Origin: Takakia lepidozioides
Taxonomy: Eukaryota; Streptophyta; Takakiopsida; Takakiales; Takakiaceae
DNA length: 64,000 bases
NCBI GenBank assembly: GCA_030704615.1
Contig: CM060731.1
Span: forward strand, 47,802,001-47,866,000
Direction: 5' to 3'
Every line of letters starts with the position of its first letter. Position 1 is the stretch's first letter. Below the pieces are notes generated by a model. The model saw only the letters and a list, made by a program, of their open reading frames with translations. It searched no databases and was not told the DNA's origin. The translations under genes were made by a program, and so were the position numbers. Below are positions 11,231 to 22,846 of the stretch, one piece after another.

Positions 11231-14200
11231 ACAACGTCTGGGCGCGGGGTCAATGGCCACAAGGCTACGGCAAACAACGTCTTATGAGTACAATCTCTCT
11301 CTCTCTCTCTCTCTCTGAGGACGAGCTGAACTCTAATGGAAGATGGTTAATTAACTGTCTGGAAGAGCTTCAGCTTTCGACCCTGAACAATAGGTCAAAA
11401 GGTGACCCGATGCAGTGGACCCGTGAGAAAGCCCAAACTGGGGAACGCTCCATTGTGGATTATATCATAGTGGACAAGAATCTGTTTCCCCAGTGTGCCA
11501 ATGTGTTAATTGACAGAACTGATATTGGTACATCTGACCACTTTCTGGTTTGGACTGAGATCAAAAGGTGTTTCCCCAACACCAAGAGATCTGTGAAACG
11601 TTCGATCCAGAAGTGGCGCATTGAAAAATTCCGAAATGAAGAGGTCAAGGCTGAGTATGTCCAGGCCTTGCAAGAGGCTCTGCCCAACTTTGTCCATTCG
11701 CTCCAAGACCTTCAATCTCGCGCTGGCAATGCAAGAAATGAAGTCGAAAGAGCGGTGGACTCTTGGGAGAGTTTCGTCTCTTCTGTGGCTGAAAAGATCA
11801 TTGGGAGGAAACTAATTCTCTGTGGTAGAGCTGTTAATTGGTGGACCAATGAGATCAAACTCAAGATTGCCGAGAGACGAGCCCTCTATAAAGTGTGCTG
11901 CAGAATGTCAATAAAAGTCAATAATGACCTTTGGGTTAGGTACTACCAGCTCCGCAAAGATATCAATCAGCTTGTAAGGTCTCAGAAGAAACTATATTGG
12001 GATAAGTTATACGGGGAAATAAGCTCAAACCACCACGGTGGTAATGACAAGAAATTCTGGTTGGCCCTTCAACGTCTGTACAAGCCGAAAAATTGTCAGC
12101 AAGTACAAGCGCTGAGGACCCCTAAGGGTGCAGTGGTGACTTCAACGGCTGACATTGTCAACACCTTTGAAACCCACTACAGTACACTTGGTAGAAATTC
12201 TAGTTCTAGCAGCGAGGGGTTTTCTGAAGAATGGAATGACACAGTAGAAAGAACTGTGTCTATGATTTCAAAGGGTTATAACGCTCCCATTAGTTCCTGA
12301 GATTGCGGAAGCAATTGAGCATCTAAACGGATACAAAGCTGGTGGCCCTGATGGCATTGTCAATGAGCTTATCAAGCATGGTGGTGACCCGATGATAGAG
12401 GCCCTTGTTCTTCTCTTTAACCTTATATGGAGGACTGAAATTACCCCCTTTCGCTGGCGGCAGGGGGTCATTGTCAATTTATATAAGAAAGGTGACAGAG
12501 AAGAGCCGGGTAACTATCGGGGAATCACGCTTCTTAATGCAGTTGGCAGGATATTCTGCAGAGTTATAAGTACTCGTCTCGAGGTTGATCTGGAGTCCAG
12601 AGGTTGTTTCCATGCAGGCCAAGCTGGCTTTCGGCGAAACAGGGGCTGCATGGATCATATCTTCACACTCAGCCAGATTATCCAGGGAAGGAAAAAAGAA
12701 GGGAAACCTACTTTTGTCTTTTTCCTGGATGTCAAAAAGGCCTATGACACTGTGTGGAGAGACGGTCTATGGCTCCGACTCTGGTCTTCCGGGATCAAGG
12801 GAAAGATGTGGAGAGTGGTCCATAACTTGTATGCTCACACTAAAAGCTGTGTCACTGTTAATGGACAGAAGTCTAATTTCTTTGGCATAGACCAAGGTGT
12901 AGCTCAAGGATGTACCCTCTCCCCTCTGCTCTTCAATGTTTTCATCAATCAACTACTGGAGGATGTGGAAAGTGAGGGATTTGGGTTAAGGGTGGGTGAT
13001 GCCACCATACCAGCCCTTATGTTTGCGGATGACTTCGCAGGCATAGGGGAGACTCCTTCCAACCTCCAGGGGCTGATAGATTGTGCGAAGAGATATTTTG
13101 ATCTATGGGGGCTAGAGGCCAATGTCAGTAAATGCGCAGTGGTGGCATTCAACGACCGGGGGGAAGGAGGAGGCGATCTCAAGTGGCAGTGGGGAAGCCA
13201 AGAGATCCCTGTTCTCCCTCCTACACCTATCTTGGCGTTGAGTTTTCCTCCAACTGTAATTGGGAAGCACATATTCAAAGAGTGGTTCAATCTGGCAAAC
13301 GCAAAGCGCTGGGTCTCACTAAATTTTTCCACTGCAGAGGGATCAACTCTGAAGTCAAAAAAACCATGCTTTGCCGCGTTATCAGGCCGGCCTTGGAGTA
13401 TGCATCTGCTGTATGGGTTGATAACTCCAACCAGGCTAAGTTTCTTGAATCCATCCAGGTCGGGGTGCTCAAGGAGTGCATGTCTGCATGCTCCAAAACA
13501 GCTAATGTGGCTGTTCGGGGTGGGTTTGGCATTCCTCCCTTAAGCTCCCGACGCGATGAATTCAAAATCAGATGGTGGGGTCAGCTGCAACGTATGGCTA
13601 ATACCAGATATCCTAAGTTAATTGACTCTATATCTTGGAAGCAGGACCGCCCTGTCAAACAGGCTAAATCCTGGTGGAAAAGGGTAGAAGAGATTTTCAA
13701 GGATCTGAATCTTAGTCCACTAGCCATGACCCTGCTGGATAAATCTGGCTTAGAAGCTGAAGTTTCCGAAGCCATGTCTATTGCCAGGAAATTGTCTGAA
13801 GAAAATGAAGTTAGGCAGAAAACTTCCCTGAACCTGTTTCCAGTCTGTGACATGGGTGAGGCCATCATGGATGACCTCAAGGGTCTACCCACCCTCGGCA
13901 CTAGACTGAAATTCAAACTCAGGGCGGGTAGCCTACCTTTGAACAACAAACAGTCGCAGAGAGGAAAGGGGGATTGTAAGTGCCCGTTGTGTGGGCAACC
14001 TGAAGACAATATTCACTTCTTGATTCATTGTCCTGGGTACCTCACCAACCAGACACCCTCTTCAATTCCATCAAGGAAATTGTGCCTGTACCTCTGTTTA
14101 ACAACTTTGAAAATCTTGAGGCTGAGCCAAAAGCCCAGGCCCTTTAGGGGTCTAGCTATTGGGCAAATCACACACATCAGATTGATGCTTGTGTGAAGGG

Positions 14201-17200
14201 ATTTCTGGAGGATATCTGGAAATCTCGGATCAACTGTTTATTCCAAGGTAAATCATACTACCGGCGTCAGCCCCTGACAAAGGTAGTTTCTGTCCCTTTA
14301 TGTTCCGTTCAAACTGGGCGCGGGGTCAATGGCCACAAGGCTACGGCAAACAATGTCTTATGAGTACAATCTCTCTCTCTCGGCACTAGACTGAAGTTTA
14401 AACTCAGGGTGGGAAGCCTGCCCTTTTGGGGTCTAGTTATTGGGCAAATCACACACAGTAGATGTTTGTGTGAACGGATTTCTAGAGGATATCTGGAAAA
14501 CCCGGATCAATTGTTTGTTTCAAGGTAAGTCATACTACCAGCGTCTGACAAATGAAATGAATGAAATGGTACTTTATAACGTCCGTGGAAAGCTCAAAGA
14601 GCTTATGGGACAAAAGGGAAAAACAAGAAAGAAGAGACAAAACTACAGTCAAAAGCAGCCCAGAAGCAACTACTGCTCAAGGAATTGCCTAAGGGCCAAA
14701 GCCTCATGCAGATAAGCTGCCAAGAATTTCTGATCCTCATAATGGAAGACTTCAGTGAGAGATTGGGTTCCACGTGATAGACAGTTAAATCTCCCACAGA
14801 TCTCATAGTATAGAGGGCAATAAAAGAAGAAGTGTTCTTCAGTTTCGATTCCCTGGTTGCGCGCCCAGTGCACGTTGGGGATAGGCGATCCTCCCGTTGC
14901 AGGTTTTCCCATTGTTCCGCTCAAACTGGGCGCAGGGTCAATATTGTCACCATCTAGCAGGAACAAACCCGCAGCATGCCACCATCCTCTCCGTTAGTAA
15001 GTACTTACTGTGAGTGAGAGACCAAGAAAGACGAATGCAGTCAGAGGAACAAGTCCTGTGGTAATAACTTCCTTGTGAGAATTAATTACCATCACTCCCC
15101 CTGGGGCACTCGTTCAACTCATCAGAGGCATAGCATTCCAGCGATCATTTTGTCGTCCCATCACCCCAGCAAATCTGCGAAATAGTGAGCTGTAAGCTCG
15201 TTTACATCACATTCTTGGGTGAACATAAATCCAAGTGTCTACAGAATCTGGAAAGTTCGTAGCGATGGGGTCACATGAACCCCAAGCTACAGTTTCCTAC
15301 TTCTTATCACATTAAGAAAGGAGGCCTAGTTGCAGGCGCAATCAACATTAATGCATATGTAACCCTCATGAAGCCTATCCTCTGGAGATCTCCAGGTGAA
15401 CACAATCTGCTGTCACGCATGGCAGGAGATGCGACTCAACAGTTCTAACGTTTCCATGTCAGTTTGATATCATTATGTGAAGGAAGAAATATACACAAGT
15501 ACGACCACTGTTTGTCTCATCTCATGAGCTGGTAAAATGAATCAACATTCATTCATGTGTCATTTCATATTATCAAATGCTTGCTGGCTGCAAGTCACCT
15601 TATAAATCTTGTAGATGAAGTAGATTTTGTGCGGTCTACTTCTTTGGCCAGCAGGGGCCCAGCACGTCTTGAGTTCTTAAGATATTCTATAGACATGCCC
15701 CTCTGGTGTTTCAGTGCAGCCTGGATTGAGTTTTATTGCTGCATCAGATCATCATCTGCATTGGTGAATCCAAAGAAGGATGAGGTTTTCCATACTAATT
15801 ACATGACCCATCCTAATTTTGCCCAAGTAGGCCCGTACAAGAAAACTACAGTCATATCAACATTTCTCAAAGACAAGGCTACGGCAAACAACATCTCTCT
15901 GTTCACCAACTTTGAAAATCTCGAGGCTGAGCCTAAACCCCTGGGCCCATTGCTGGGCAGCTCACACACAGCAATTTGATGCTTGTGTGAAGGGCTTTCT
16001 AGAGGATATCTGGAAAGCCGAAACTAATTGTTTAAACCAAGGTAACTCCCACTTTCAAAGAGAACCCCTCACAAAGGTAGTGTCTGTTCCCTCATGTTCC
16101 ACCCAAACTGGGCACGGGGTCTATGGCCACAAGGCTACGTCAAACAACATCTCATGAGTACATCCTCTAAGACTCCCCCTGTAAGTCTCCAAATGGAATC
16201 TGAGTTTTAGAATATAATTTCAGTTTTGCATGGTCAAGGACCTGATATTCCTTCACTTGTGTGGTGCATGACCTGCAGAAAGGGGCAGCAAGACTATCGC
16301 ATGTGGAGGAAGCGCGCACACTCTTGGATCGCAGCTTAAGTGGCACGCTTTCCACCATATCAGAGGTGTGTAAAGCTTTCTAGTTCAGTCTCAGGTTGTC
16401 TAACTACCTTGCCTTAAGTTAGGATGGTTTCTATAATATAAGGGATACTTTAGACACTGAGTCTTGCTCTAGTTGACATACTCAGCACACTTTGTTTGCC
16501 AGCTTTGTTGTTAGAGAGTGTGGAACATGATGAAAGAAGGAAATGTATTATGTCCATTGGACTGCCAGAAGGACACAGTAGGACCCACTGAAACCAATGA
16601 ACAAATCTAACCCCAAATGTCACACGCAGATGGAGTGCCTCATGCAAGACTCTAAGCAATGTGGCTCCGAGAGCAGAAGGCATATGCTGGCAACGAGGAA
16701 TCTCTTAAAGAGAGAAATGAAATGAAATGAAATGGTGCTTTATAACGTCCGTGGAAAGCTCATAGAGCTTATGGGACAAAATGGAAAGAAAAACATGAGA
16801 GAAAACAGGAAACCAGAGTCAGAGATAAGAACTATTGTTCGAGTGATTGTCTAAGGGTGAATGCCTCGTGCAGGTAAGCTGCCAAGCATTTCTGATCTTC
16901 ATAGTGAAAGACTTCAGTGAGAGATTGGGTTCCACGAAATAGACAATGGAATCTCCCACGGATCTCATAGTTCAATAGAAGAAGAAGTGTTCTTCAGTTT
17001 CAATTTCCTGGTTGTGCCCTGTGCAAGCTGGACAGAGGCAGTCCTCCCGCTGCAGGTTTTCCCATCAGCCAGTCTCTATCCGTAGGTTGTGGGAGCCCAC
17101 CCTGAACCGCCCCAAAGCCCTCAGGAGAGAAGGAGATAAAGAGGCCGAAAGGTAATTGGGCCGCAAGATTCTATCATCTCGGAGAACGAAGAATGTTTCT

Positions 17201-20200
17201 CGATAGAAATGGAGCTTTGTTGTGAGGTTGGGTAATTTCCAAGTTCTCCTGACATGTAGCTCCATGAGCTCCTTTCTAATGAGTTGGTTGCGGTCATGCT
17301 TGGATGTGATGTCCACCCCTTCTGGGTTCACTGGCAATACTGAAGCAATAGAGAGTCCATGGCGTTCAAAAAAGGTATCCACACGGGCATACCAGGATTG
17401 TCTGAATACCTGCATTTTTGAGTCTAATAGATGTTGCGAGGGCCCTGGCCATGCCTCTGGCGCCAAGCATTGCTTGGAGGAAAGATGACTGCAATGGTTC
17501 CAGAAAGAAAGTACATAACATTCACAGAGAGAGATATGGGGGAAGGGGTGTTTGAATTAGTTGCAACCTTCTGACGATTTGCTGCACTACACAGGTGGTA
17601 CATACTATTGACTAGATGGGAAACACCTTAATGTGCCATTAAGTCATTGTAGTGAGATGAATCTGTCATTGAATCTTAAACTGAGTGATCATCTGAGTTA
17701 GTCTGAAGTGACAGGCAGCGGGTGGATGAATGGATGTAGAAGTATGATGGGTACCCTGTGGGGTCCATGGTTGCTTTTGCGGCCGACGAGCAGGGGCGAC
17801 CTATTCTTGCAATCAGCTCTTTGTCCCCTCATACCAAGGTCAACACAACTCCCTTTTTCCCCCTGAATGTTTTGTTTCTGATCTTTAACAGCTATGATGA
17901 GTTTGTGAAACAGGAAAATTGTGGGATGGGGAAATTCAATACCACAGACAGAGAAATGTATTTAGCCCCACACAAGGTTTTTCTTAACTTCTTGCAGAGC
18001 AGACTTACCAAGCCTTCTTCTAAGAAATACCTGTTGATGATCACCAGATAGGCCTTGTATGTGAAAAACTGATCATGGGTGGTTCTGTGGTGGCAGGATT
18101 TGGAGGTAAATCCAAGATGCTCCTTGCTTGTGCCTAGGGATCCATTGGATAAAAGTGACACCATTGTTACCATCATTGGTGAAGCAGAAACAGTAAGCCT
18201 TTTCCATTGTTGGTTCTCCATGCATGTCGGAGCTGAAATCTGGGTGCTCCCCCTGTTTCGATTGTAGTTGAACTTGGCATTACCAGATTGAACAATGTTT
18301 TTGGAAGACTTTTTGTGCATGTGATTAGTATCCATACAACTTAGTAGTCAAAGTGAGTACATTTGTTGAATCAGTGGTGAACGTGTCAGAGAGCAGGCAT
18401 AACATTGGAAGCTGTGGACAGGTATCTGAACAAGACTGGGCTGCTGTGCGAGCTGCTTACATGAAACGACATCCAGATGCTTTCTGGGTAGAGCTTGTCT
18501 TTGTTTATCCTTCCCCTCTTCACTTCTATATGCCCATGCACATTGTCAATTGGCCATGGGTATGTTTGGAGGATTAGATCTATGCTGGGCCCAAAACTAA
18601 CAAGTAGGTGGTAAAAGGAGATTGAGTACTACTCCCCTGTGGCCTTTGCTTGCAAAGCTCACCACGCACTTGAAACATAAACAAAATGGTGAGGCAAGAG
18701 GGTCCTGGGGAGCTATTGTTGTACCAAACAACCAGTCATACGAACTTTTTGTGGCTTAAAGTCTTGTTCTGTGGATGTTGACTCATCGTCATCTACCTGA
18801 GCATCATTATAGTAGTCATCAAATTCCATTCCCTCAAATGCATTCTAGGTGAAGTGTTGGTGCACTGCAGGAGAGTGGAGGTACGGAGAGTCAGGGTCAT
18901 AGTCAGTGTGCATGATAGATGTCTAGGCATCTAAGATTACATTACATTCTTGCTTGCTGGTTGGAAGGTGGACTTTGGCGACTTTAGGCTGGTGCGTATT
19001 GAGCCCAAGAAGGTGAAGTTCCTCACAGGATCAGTCACTGCTTTTGCAGCCTTTGGAGGTAACATTTCCCTTCTCTCTACTTCATAGGATATGACAGTTC
19101 TAAGGTCACATTTCTGCATCCTCACATCCTTGCAGCCCTCCAACTTTTCTTCTGGAAATCAGACGGAACCTGTCTGGAGATTCTGCCTCTCATTCTAAAG
19201 CTCTTTAAACCATAGTTGAAGTGGGGTGGAAAGCAAGGATTTCTTGGTTTGACTTAATGTTTGAACTACTGGCAATTACCTGCAGATTTCACGGGGGAGG
19301 AGTATAAAGCAGCAGCTGTTGATCCCATTGCTCAATTCACAACTCCCATTGCAGTATGTACACTGATTCTACCCTGGCTATCGTGAACCTTAGGGGAAGA
19401 ACAATGTGTGAACCTTTGAGTAGTAGTAGCATTGCCTATCTTGGTTCTGCATCACAATGTTTTGTAGAGCATGCAAGTGGATTACGAAACCGAACCCAAA
19501 CCTGCAGCCACTGTTGCACCATAGTCATTTGCCATGGCATATGTAAATCTGTTGGATCTATTGTGAAAGAAAGGTTCATTGCCAATGCTGATGGGTGGAA
19601 AAGCCTGAGATGCCTACTGTATGGCATCTTAATTTAACCAAGTTTTGAATAGAGAGCTGCTCTCTGCTTACAGCATAAGAAATGAAGGGTCCTCATGAAG
19701 GCTTTTCTCACCAGGATCCTAGAAAATGTCTTCGCATCAACTACAGTGGTCATTATCAAATGCTGTCCCTGTGCATTTTAATCTTCCAATGTAAGCAAAA
19801 CAAGATGTGTCCATTTGAAAAATCGTGAAATGATCATAGGTACCATTGGTGGTTGCAGGGACACATGAATCGGGATCATGGAGATGAGACCAGGCAGATT
19901 GTAGAAAACTCTGTTGGAGTTAAGGTGACCTTACTGCCCCATCCAAGGCACATTCACTTACTTTCTACTTTCCTTGTGTCAAGTGCTGTGTATAAACAGA
20001 AAATACAACTTGAGATCACATGAGGTACACCTTGTGAAAAAATCGTAACATCTTACCCAATTACCTGTGTAGTTGTCATGTGTTGAAATGTGGGCACAGA
20101 CACCAGTGCTGATTCTTTATATTGTAGAATGCAAAGTTTAATGACCAAGATGTAATTTGCACTTTCAAATGAATGATCTGTACAGGTGGACTATGCCAAA

Positions 20201-22846
20201 ATTCTGCAAGTCGATCACCTAGGCTTCAATGTTCAGGTACGAATGAGTGTCATGTCTGTCTTGCTCAGTCCAGAACAGGTGCGGGTTCCATGTCCACCAT
20301 GCCATTGCATGCAAAACTTAACCTTGTTTCTATCTTTTTTGTCAAAAGGAGTGATTGCTTATTCACTTTGGTAATTGCAGGCTGCACACAAGGGTATTCC
20401 TTTGAAACTCCGCATCCCCTTCCCAAGGCCAGCCGATGACCGCAAGTGAGCATCCCCCTTCCATTCCCACTGTACCTTGGATCTTCGAAAAACTGATGTT
20501 TTGCATCATGTGTGCATTCCGATGGTATACCAGGGGGGTCCAGGAATAGGTGCAGAGAGAGGGAGAAAGGTAAAGTGACATAGTAAGTCAATATTTGTCA
20601 AAGTCGGAGAGGGAGAGGGCTAGTCATGTTGAAGAACAAAACTGCAATAGCAGGTCAGGTCTGTCCATTCAGACCAGCTGTAGAGGAAGACTAGAGTTCA
20701 TAAACAGCAGTACCTTTTGCCCAAAACCAAGACCATGTGGGTGGGAGGGTGGCTACAAGTCACACCAATCACCTTAGGTCTAGGAAGGGACAACAATTCT
20801 ACGCAAAGTTCAGGTCAGTGGGTACCTTTAAACTTTGGAACGCCCCAGAAAGAAATAGATGCATATCAATGCTGATTTTTTGTATAGAGTTGTTCTTCAG
20901 GTCTAGGAGAAGGATCACGAAGGTCTTTCATGGTCTTTTTCCTCCAAATAATAGACATGCCAAGTAGGAAAATCCCGAACACAGCCTGTGAAGGGTGTTG
21001 TGGACCTACTGAAACCCCTGATACCTTCAAAAAGCAGCAAAACAGTGAGGATAAAAACAAACACAGCAAAGAGGCAAAGAATTAGCCTCCATGTTGTCTC
21101 ATCCGCAGTCCTGCAGAGGCGTCAATCTTAATAGAAAGGGCTGGAACCTCCTGGTTCCTTATAGCAACCTCACAACCCATAGGTTAGTGACTGTTGTGGA
21201 ATACCAGGCTTTTAAGGCCAGCCCACTTGTTATCAATTTCCACTCCAAAGGAAGCTCATCTACAAGGTAGGAAACAAGAAGTCCACTGTGGGACAGCTTT
21301 ATAGGCTAGCAAGCCCATAGTCTTACTACACAATCAGCAATATGCAACTGCTCCCAACTTGAAATGATGTGAGTGTTGCAATGGCAAGGCACCTCATCAA
21401 AAAATGAGCTGGAATGGTAAGAAGAGAACGTTGAAGTGTGCCATGGTGCCAAGAGCTGCCAGGCTTCCTGCTCAGCAACTTCTTGAACTTGAAGAAGATG
21501 GCTGAGAGTGAATAAAGCTACCATATATACTGAAGGTTAGGGGCTCCTTACCCCTCCTTCCAGCCACCAGGTGTGCTCATCTCTCATTTGTACCCCACTC
21601 TTGCAATTAGATATAATTTGCCATCCAAAATAGAGCCGCCAAACTTGAGGAAAGCCATAAACTATGGTGTGTTATGGCTAACCCTTGGAATGCCAACTGT
21701 TTGGTAGTACCACATAGTACATTAATTGGCAGTTGGGGCATAAAATGGATCATTATGAGTCACCCTATTTATTCGACAACCTGAATTACAAGGTTTTAAA
21801 CAGGTAATCATCAATCTTTATGAGACATCCAGCAAGAAAAGACAATGTACAAGTGATGTACCTTGTAAGTGCCTGGGATTAGCCACATTGAGCATCCTCA
21901 AGATTGATGAACCAAGAAAATAAACCTGATCAAGCAATGCAGAGAGAGAGAGCATGTACTCAGAAGATGTTGTTTGCCGTACCCTTGTGGCCATAGATCC
22001 AGCACCCAGTTTGGGTGGAACAAAAGGGAACAGATACTACCTTTGTGAGGAGGGGCTTACTCCAGTAGTGAACTAGGATTTTCCAGATATCCTCTACAAA
22101 GCCCTTCACACAAGCACCGACACTATATGTTCTTGATGTTCCTCAATAGGGTCACTCTCTGGTGAGATTGTCCCAGACAATGTATCAGAAATTGGATCTT
22201 GTCTTCAGGCTGCCCGCACATAGGGCAAGTACAATCTCCTCTTCCTGTCTGCATCTGTTTATTTTTCGAAGGTAGGCTTTCCTCCCCGAGTTTAAATTTC
22301 AGTCTAGTGCCAACGGTAGGTAGGGAGGAGCGAGAATGTACTCATAAGACGTTGTTTGCCTTAGCCTAGAAGCCATTGACCCCGCGCCCAGTTTGAGTGG
22401 AACGCATGGGACAGATACTAGAGGAGAGAGAGAGAGAGAGACTGAAGGGCTGGAAATTCCAGTTGCATGTATTTCGTTTACTTGTCATTGCAAGCCCCTG
22501 TGTGGCCATATTGACCTCAAGCAATGGCATCTCATCCTGCCTCAAGGAATCAACGAAGTTGTGCTGGTACTTTATAGTTATGAAAATTGTAAAGAGAGGA
22601 TTGTGAGAATGAATCTTGTTCTATTCTGTAGAAACATGTTCATGTTGACCGAACTCTCCCACGTTGCAATGCCAGCATGGTTGGAGTGTTCAAATACTAA
22701 GAGAGGAGTCTGGCGGTTGCTGAGGCTTTGATCTATGTTCATCTTTAAATTCTTATCAATGGTTGGTTGGTGGTTGGGATTTCAGGGATGTGAAGAACTT
22801 AATAGTTGAAATGACTCAGCTTGCAGCAAACACAGCAAGTTCTTGA
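9786..22846 (+). CDS. Chloroplast FMN-binding split-barrel protein with DUF2470 (PPOX/HugZ, GluTR-binding-like), 11 exons
   Basis: The exons are 9786-10064, 16279-16365, 17740-17838, 18097-18192, 18422-18487, 18968-19058, 19286-19353, 19859-19924, 20186-20236, 20381-20445 and 22786-22846. All junctions are GT-AG, phases agree throughout, and the total is 1029 nt = 342 aa plus stop. Exon 1 is a Ser/Arg-rich plastid-type transit peptide (about 90 aa, few acids). Exons 2-6 form the FMN-binding split barrel (GTLSTISE, GYPVGSMVAFAADE, CSLLVPRDP, AFWVDFGDF). Exons 7-11 form the DUF2470-type domain (HMNRDHGDE, DHLGFNVQ, LRIPFPRPADDRKDVKNL). The plant family includes the glutamyl-tRNA reductase-binding protein (PGR7), which adjusts tetrapyrrole synthesis, and HugZ-type haem oxygenase-like proteins; I cannot say which branch this is. 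The exon 1-2 link is by phase and position only. Intron 1 (6.2 kb), intron 2 and intron 10 are swollen by LINE copies. Confidence 0.88.
10229..10262. repeat. (GA)n microsatellite in intron 1
   Basis: GAGAGA run with a GAAGAAGA extension inside intron 1 of the FMN-binding protein gene. No LINE sequence is attached here, so it represents an unoccupied microsatellite of the kind LINE-A appears to target. Confidence 0.8.
11196..11316 (+). mobile_element. LINE-A tail-only copy between two (TC)n tracts
   Basis: A (TC)n tract (about 11196-11228) is followed by the LINE-A 3' end (CTGGGCGCGGGGTCAATGG to GAGTACAA) and then by a second (TC)n tract (about 11294-11316). The segment is identical in design to the 3' ends at 14311, 16106 and (minus strand) 22000 and 22390. 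It is an extremely 5'-truncated insertion. Confidence 0.75.
11317..14369 (+). mobile_element. LINE-A: 5'-truncated non-LTR retrotransposon, frameshifted
   Basis: The frame starting within 11317-12300 carries the end of an APE-type endonuclease (GTSDHFLVW, the SDH motif). The reading then shifts frame. 12301-13200 holds the reverse transcriptase fingers and palm (KAGGPDGI, FFLDVKKAYDTVW, QGCTLSPLLF, LMFADDFAG). A second shift near 13200 leads to the thumb/C-terminal region, ending with a zinc knuckle CPLCGQPEDNIHFLIHC at about 13981-14035. The 3' UTR ends CAAACTGGGCGCGGGGTC...GAGTACA, followed by (TC)n. The 5' border directly abuts (TC)n at 11316. With its N-terminus missing and at least two frameshifts it cannot move by itself. 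It sits in intron 1 of the FMN-binding protein gene, in sense orientation. Confidence 0.88.
14381..14940 (+). mobile_element. Second LINE-A copy, interrupted by LINE-B
   Basis: The copy begins abruptly after the (TC)n at 14371-14380 with CGGCACTAGACTGAAG, a sequence that is internal (13895) in the upstream copy. Relative to that copy it has an internal deletion of about 200 bp. It is broken at about 14545 by a minus-strand LINE-B insertion and resumes at about 14911 with CCGCTCAAACTGGGCGC. It therefore joins the tail of one copy to the truncated head of the next. Confidence 0.75.
14550..14905 (-). mobile_element. LINE-B fragment nested in LINE-A
   Basis: On the minus strand this encodes the C-terminal zinc-finger region of a LINE ORF2 ([35 protein letters not shown]). 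It ends with the LINE-B 3' UTR and (ATTTC)n next to 14550. It lies inside the second LINE-A copy and is therefore younger than it. Confidence 0.75.
15877..16158 (+). mobile_element. LINE-A tail joined to a third truncated LINE-A copy
   Basis: AAGGCTACGGCAAACAACATCTCTCT (split here by function: tail, then a short TC run, about 15877-15900) is followed by TTCACCAACTTTGAAAATCT, which corresponds to about 14096 of the main copy. The copy ends with the family tail CTGGGCACGGGGTCTATGG...GAGTACATCCTC at about 16158. This is the third tail-(TC)n-head junction in the window. It lies about 120 bp before exon 2 of the FMN-binding protein gene. Confidence 0.72.
16716..17480 (-). mobile_element. LINE-B 3' part in intron 2 of the FMN-binding protein gene
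   Basis: The longest LINE-B copy here. Read on the minus strand it begins within ORF2 near 17480, has an open frame at 17466-17065 (ETFFVLRDDRILRPNYLS, LGRFRVGSHNLRIETG), passes through the degraded C-terminal zinc-finger region and finishes with the 3' UTR and (ATTTC)n at 16716. The RVGSH...RIETG block is the usual segment before the Cys/His knuckle in LINE C-termini. The reverse transcriptase itself is absent. Confidence 0.75.
21942..22322 (-). mobile_element. LINE-A copy in intron 10, antisense to the host gene
   Basis: Read on the minus strand it starts near 22322 with the region equivalent to 13890 of the main copy (GGCACTAGACTGAAATTT). It includes the zinc knuckle CPMCGQPEDKIQFLIHC in degraded form and ends with the family tail and a (TC)n tract (GA on the plus strand, about 21942-21953). 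Confidence 0.75.
22332..22440 (-). mobile_element. LINE-A tail-only copy next to (GA)n
   Basis: On the minus strand the (TC)n tract (22423-22440) precedes CTAGTATCTGTCCCATGCG and the LINE-A 3' end, which finishes at about 22332. It is then followed, after a TC-rich remnant, by the truncated copy at 22322. The order (TC)n, tail, TC-rich, truncated head repeats the arrangement seen at 11.2-11.3 kb. Confidence 0.75.

Noticed and set aside
15557-15979. 140-codon open frame as a gene
   Set aside because: No domain, its 3' half is LINE-A sequence in a non-coding frame, and it lies in the first intron of the FMN-binding protein gene.
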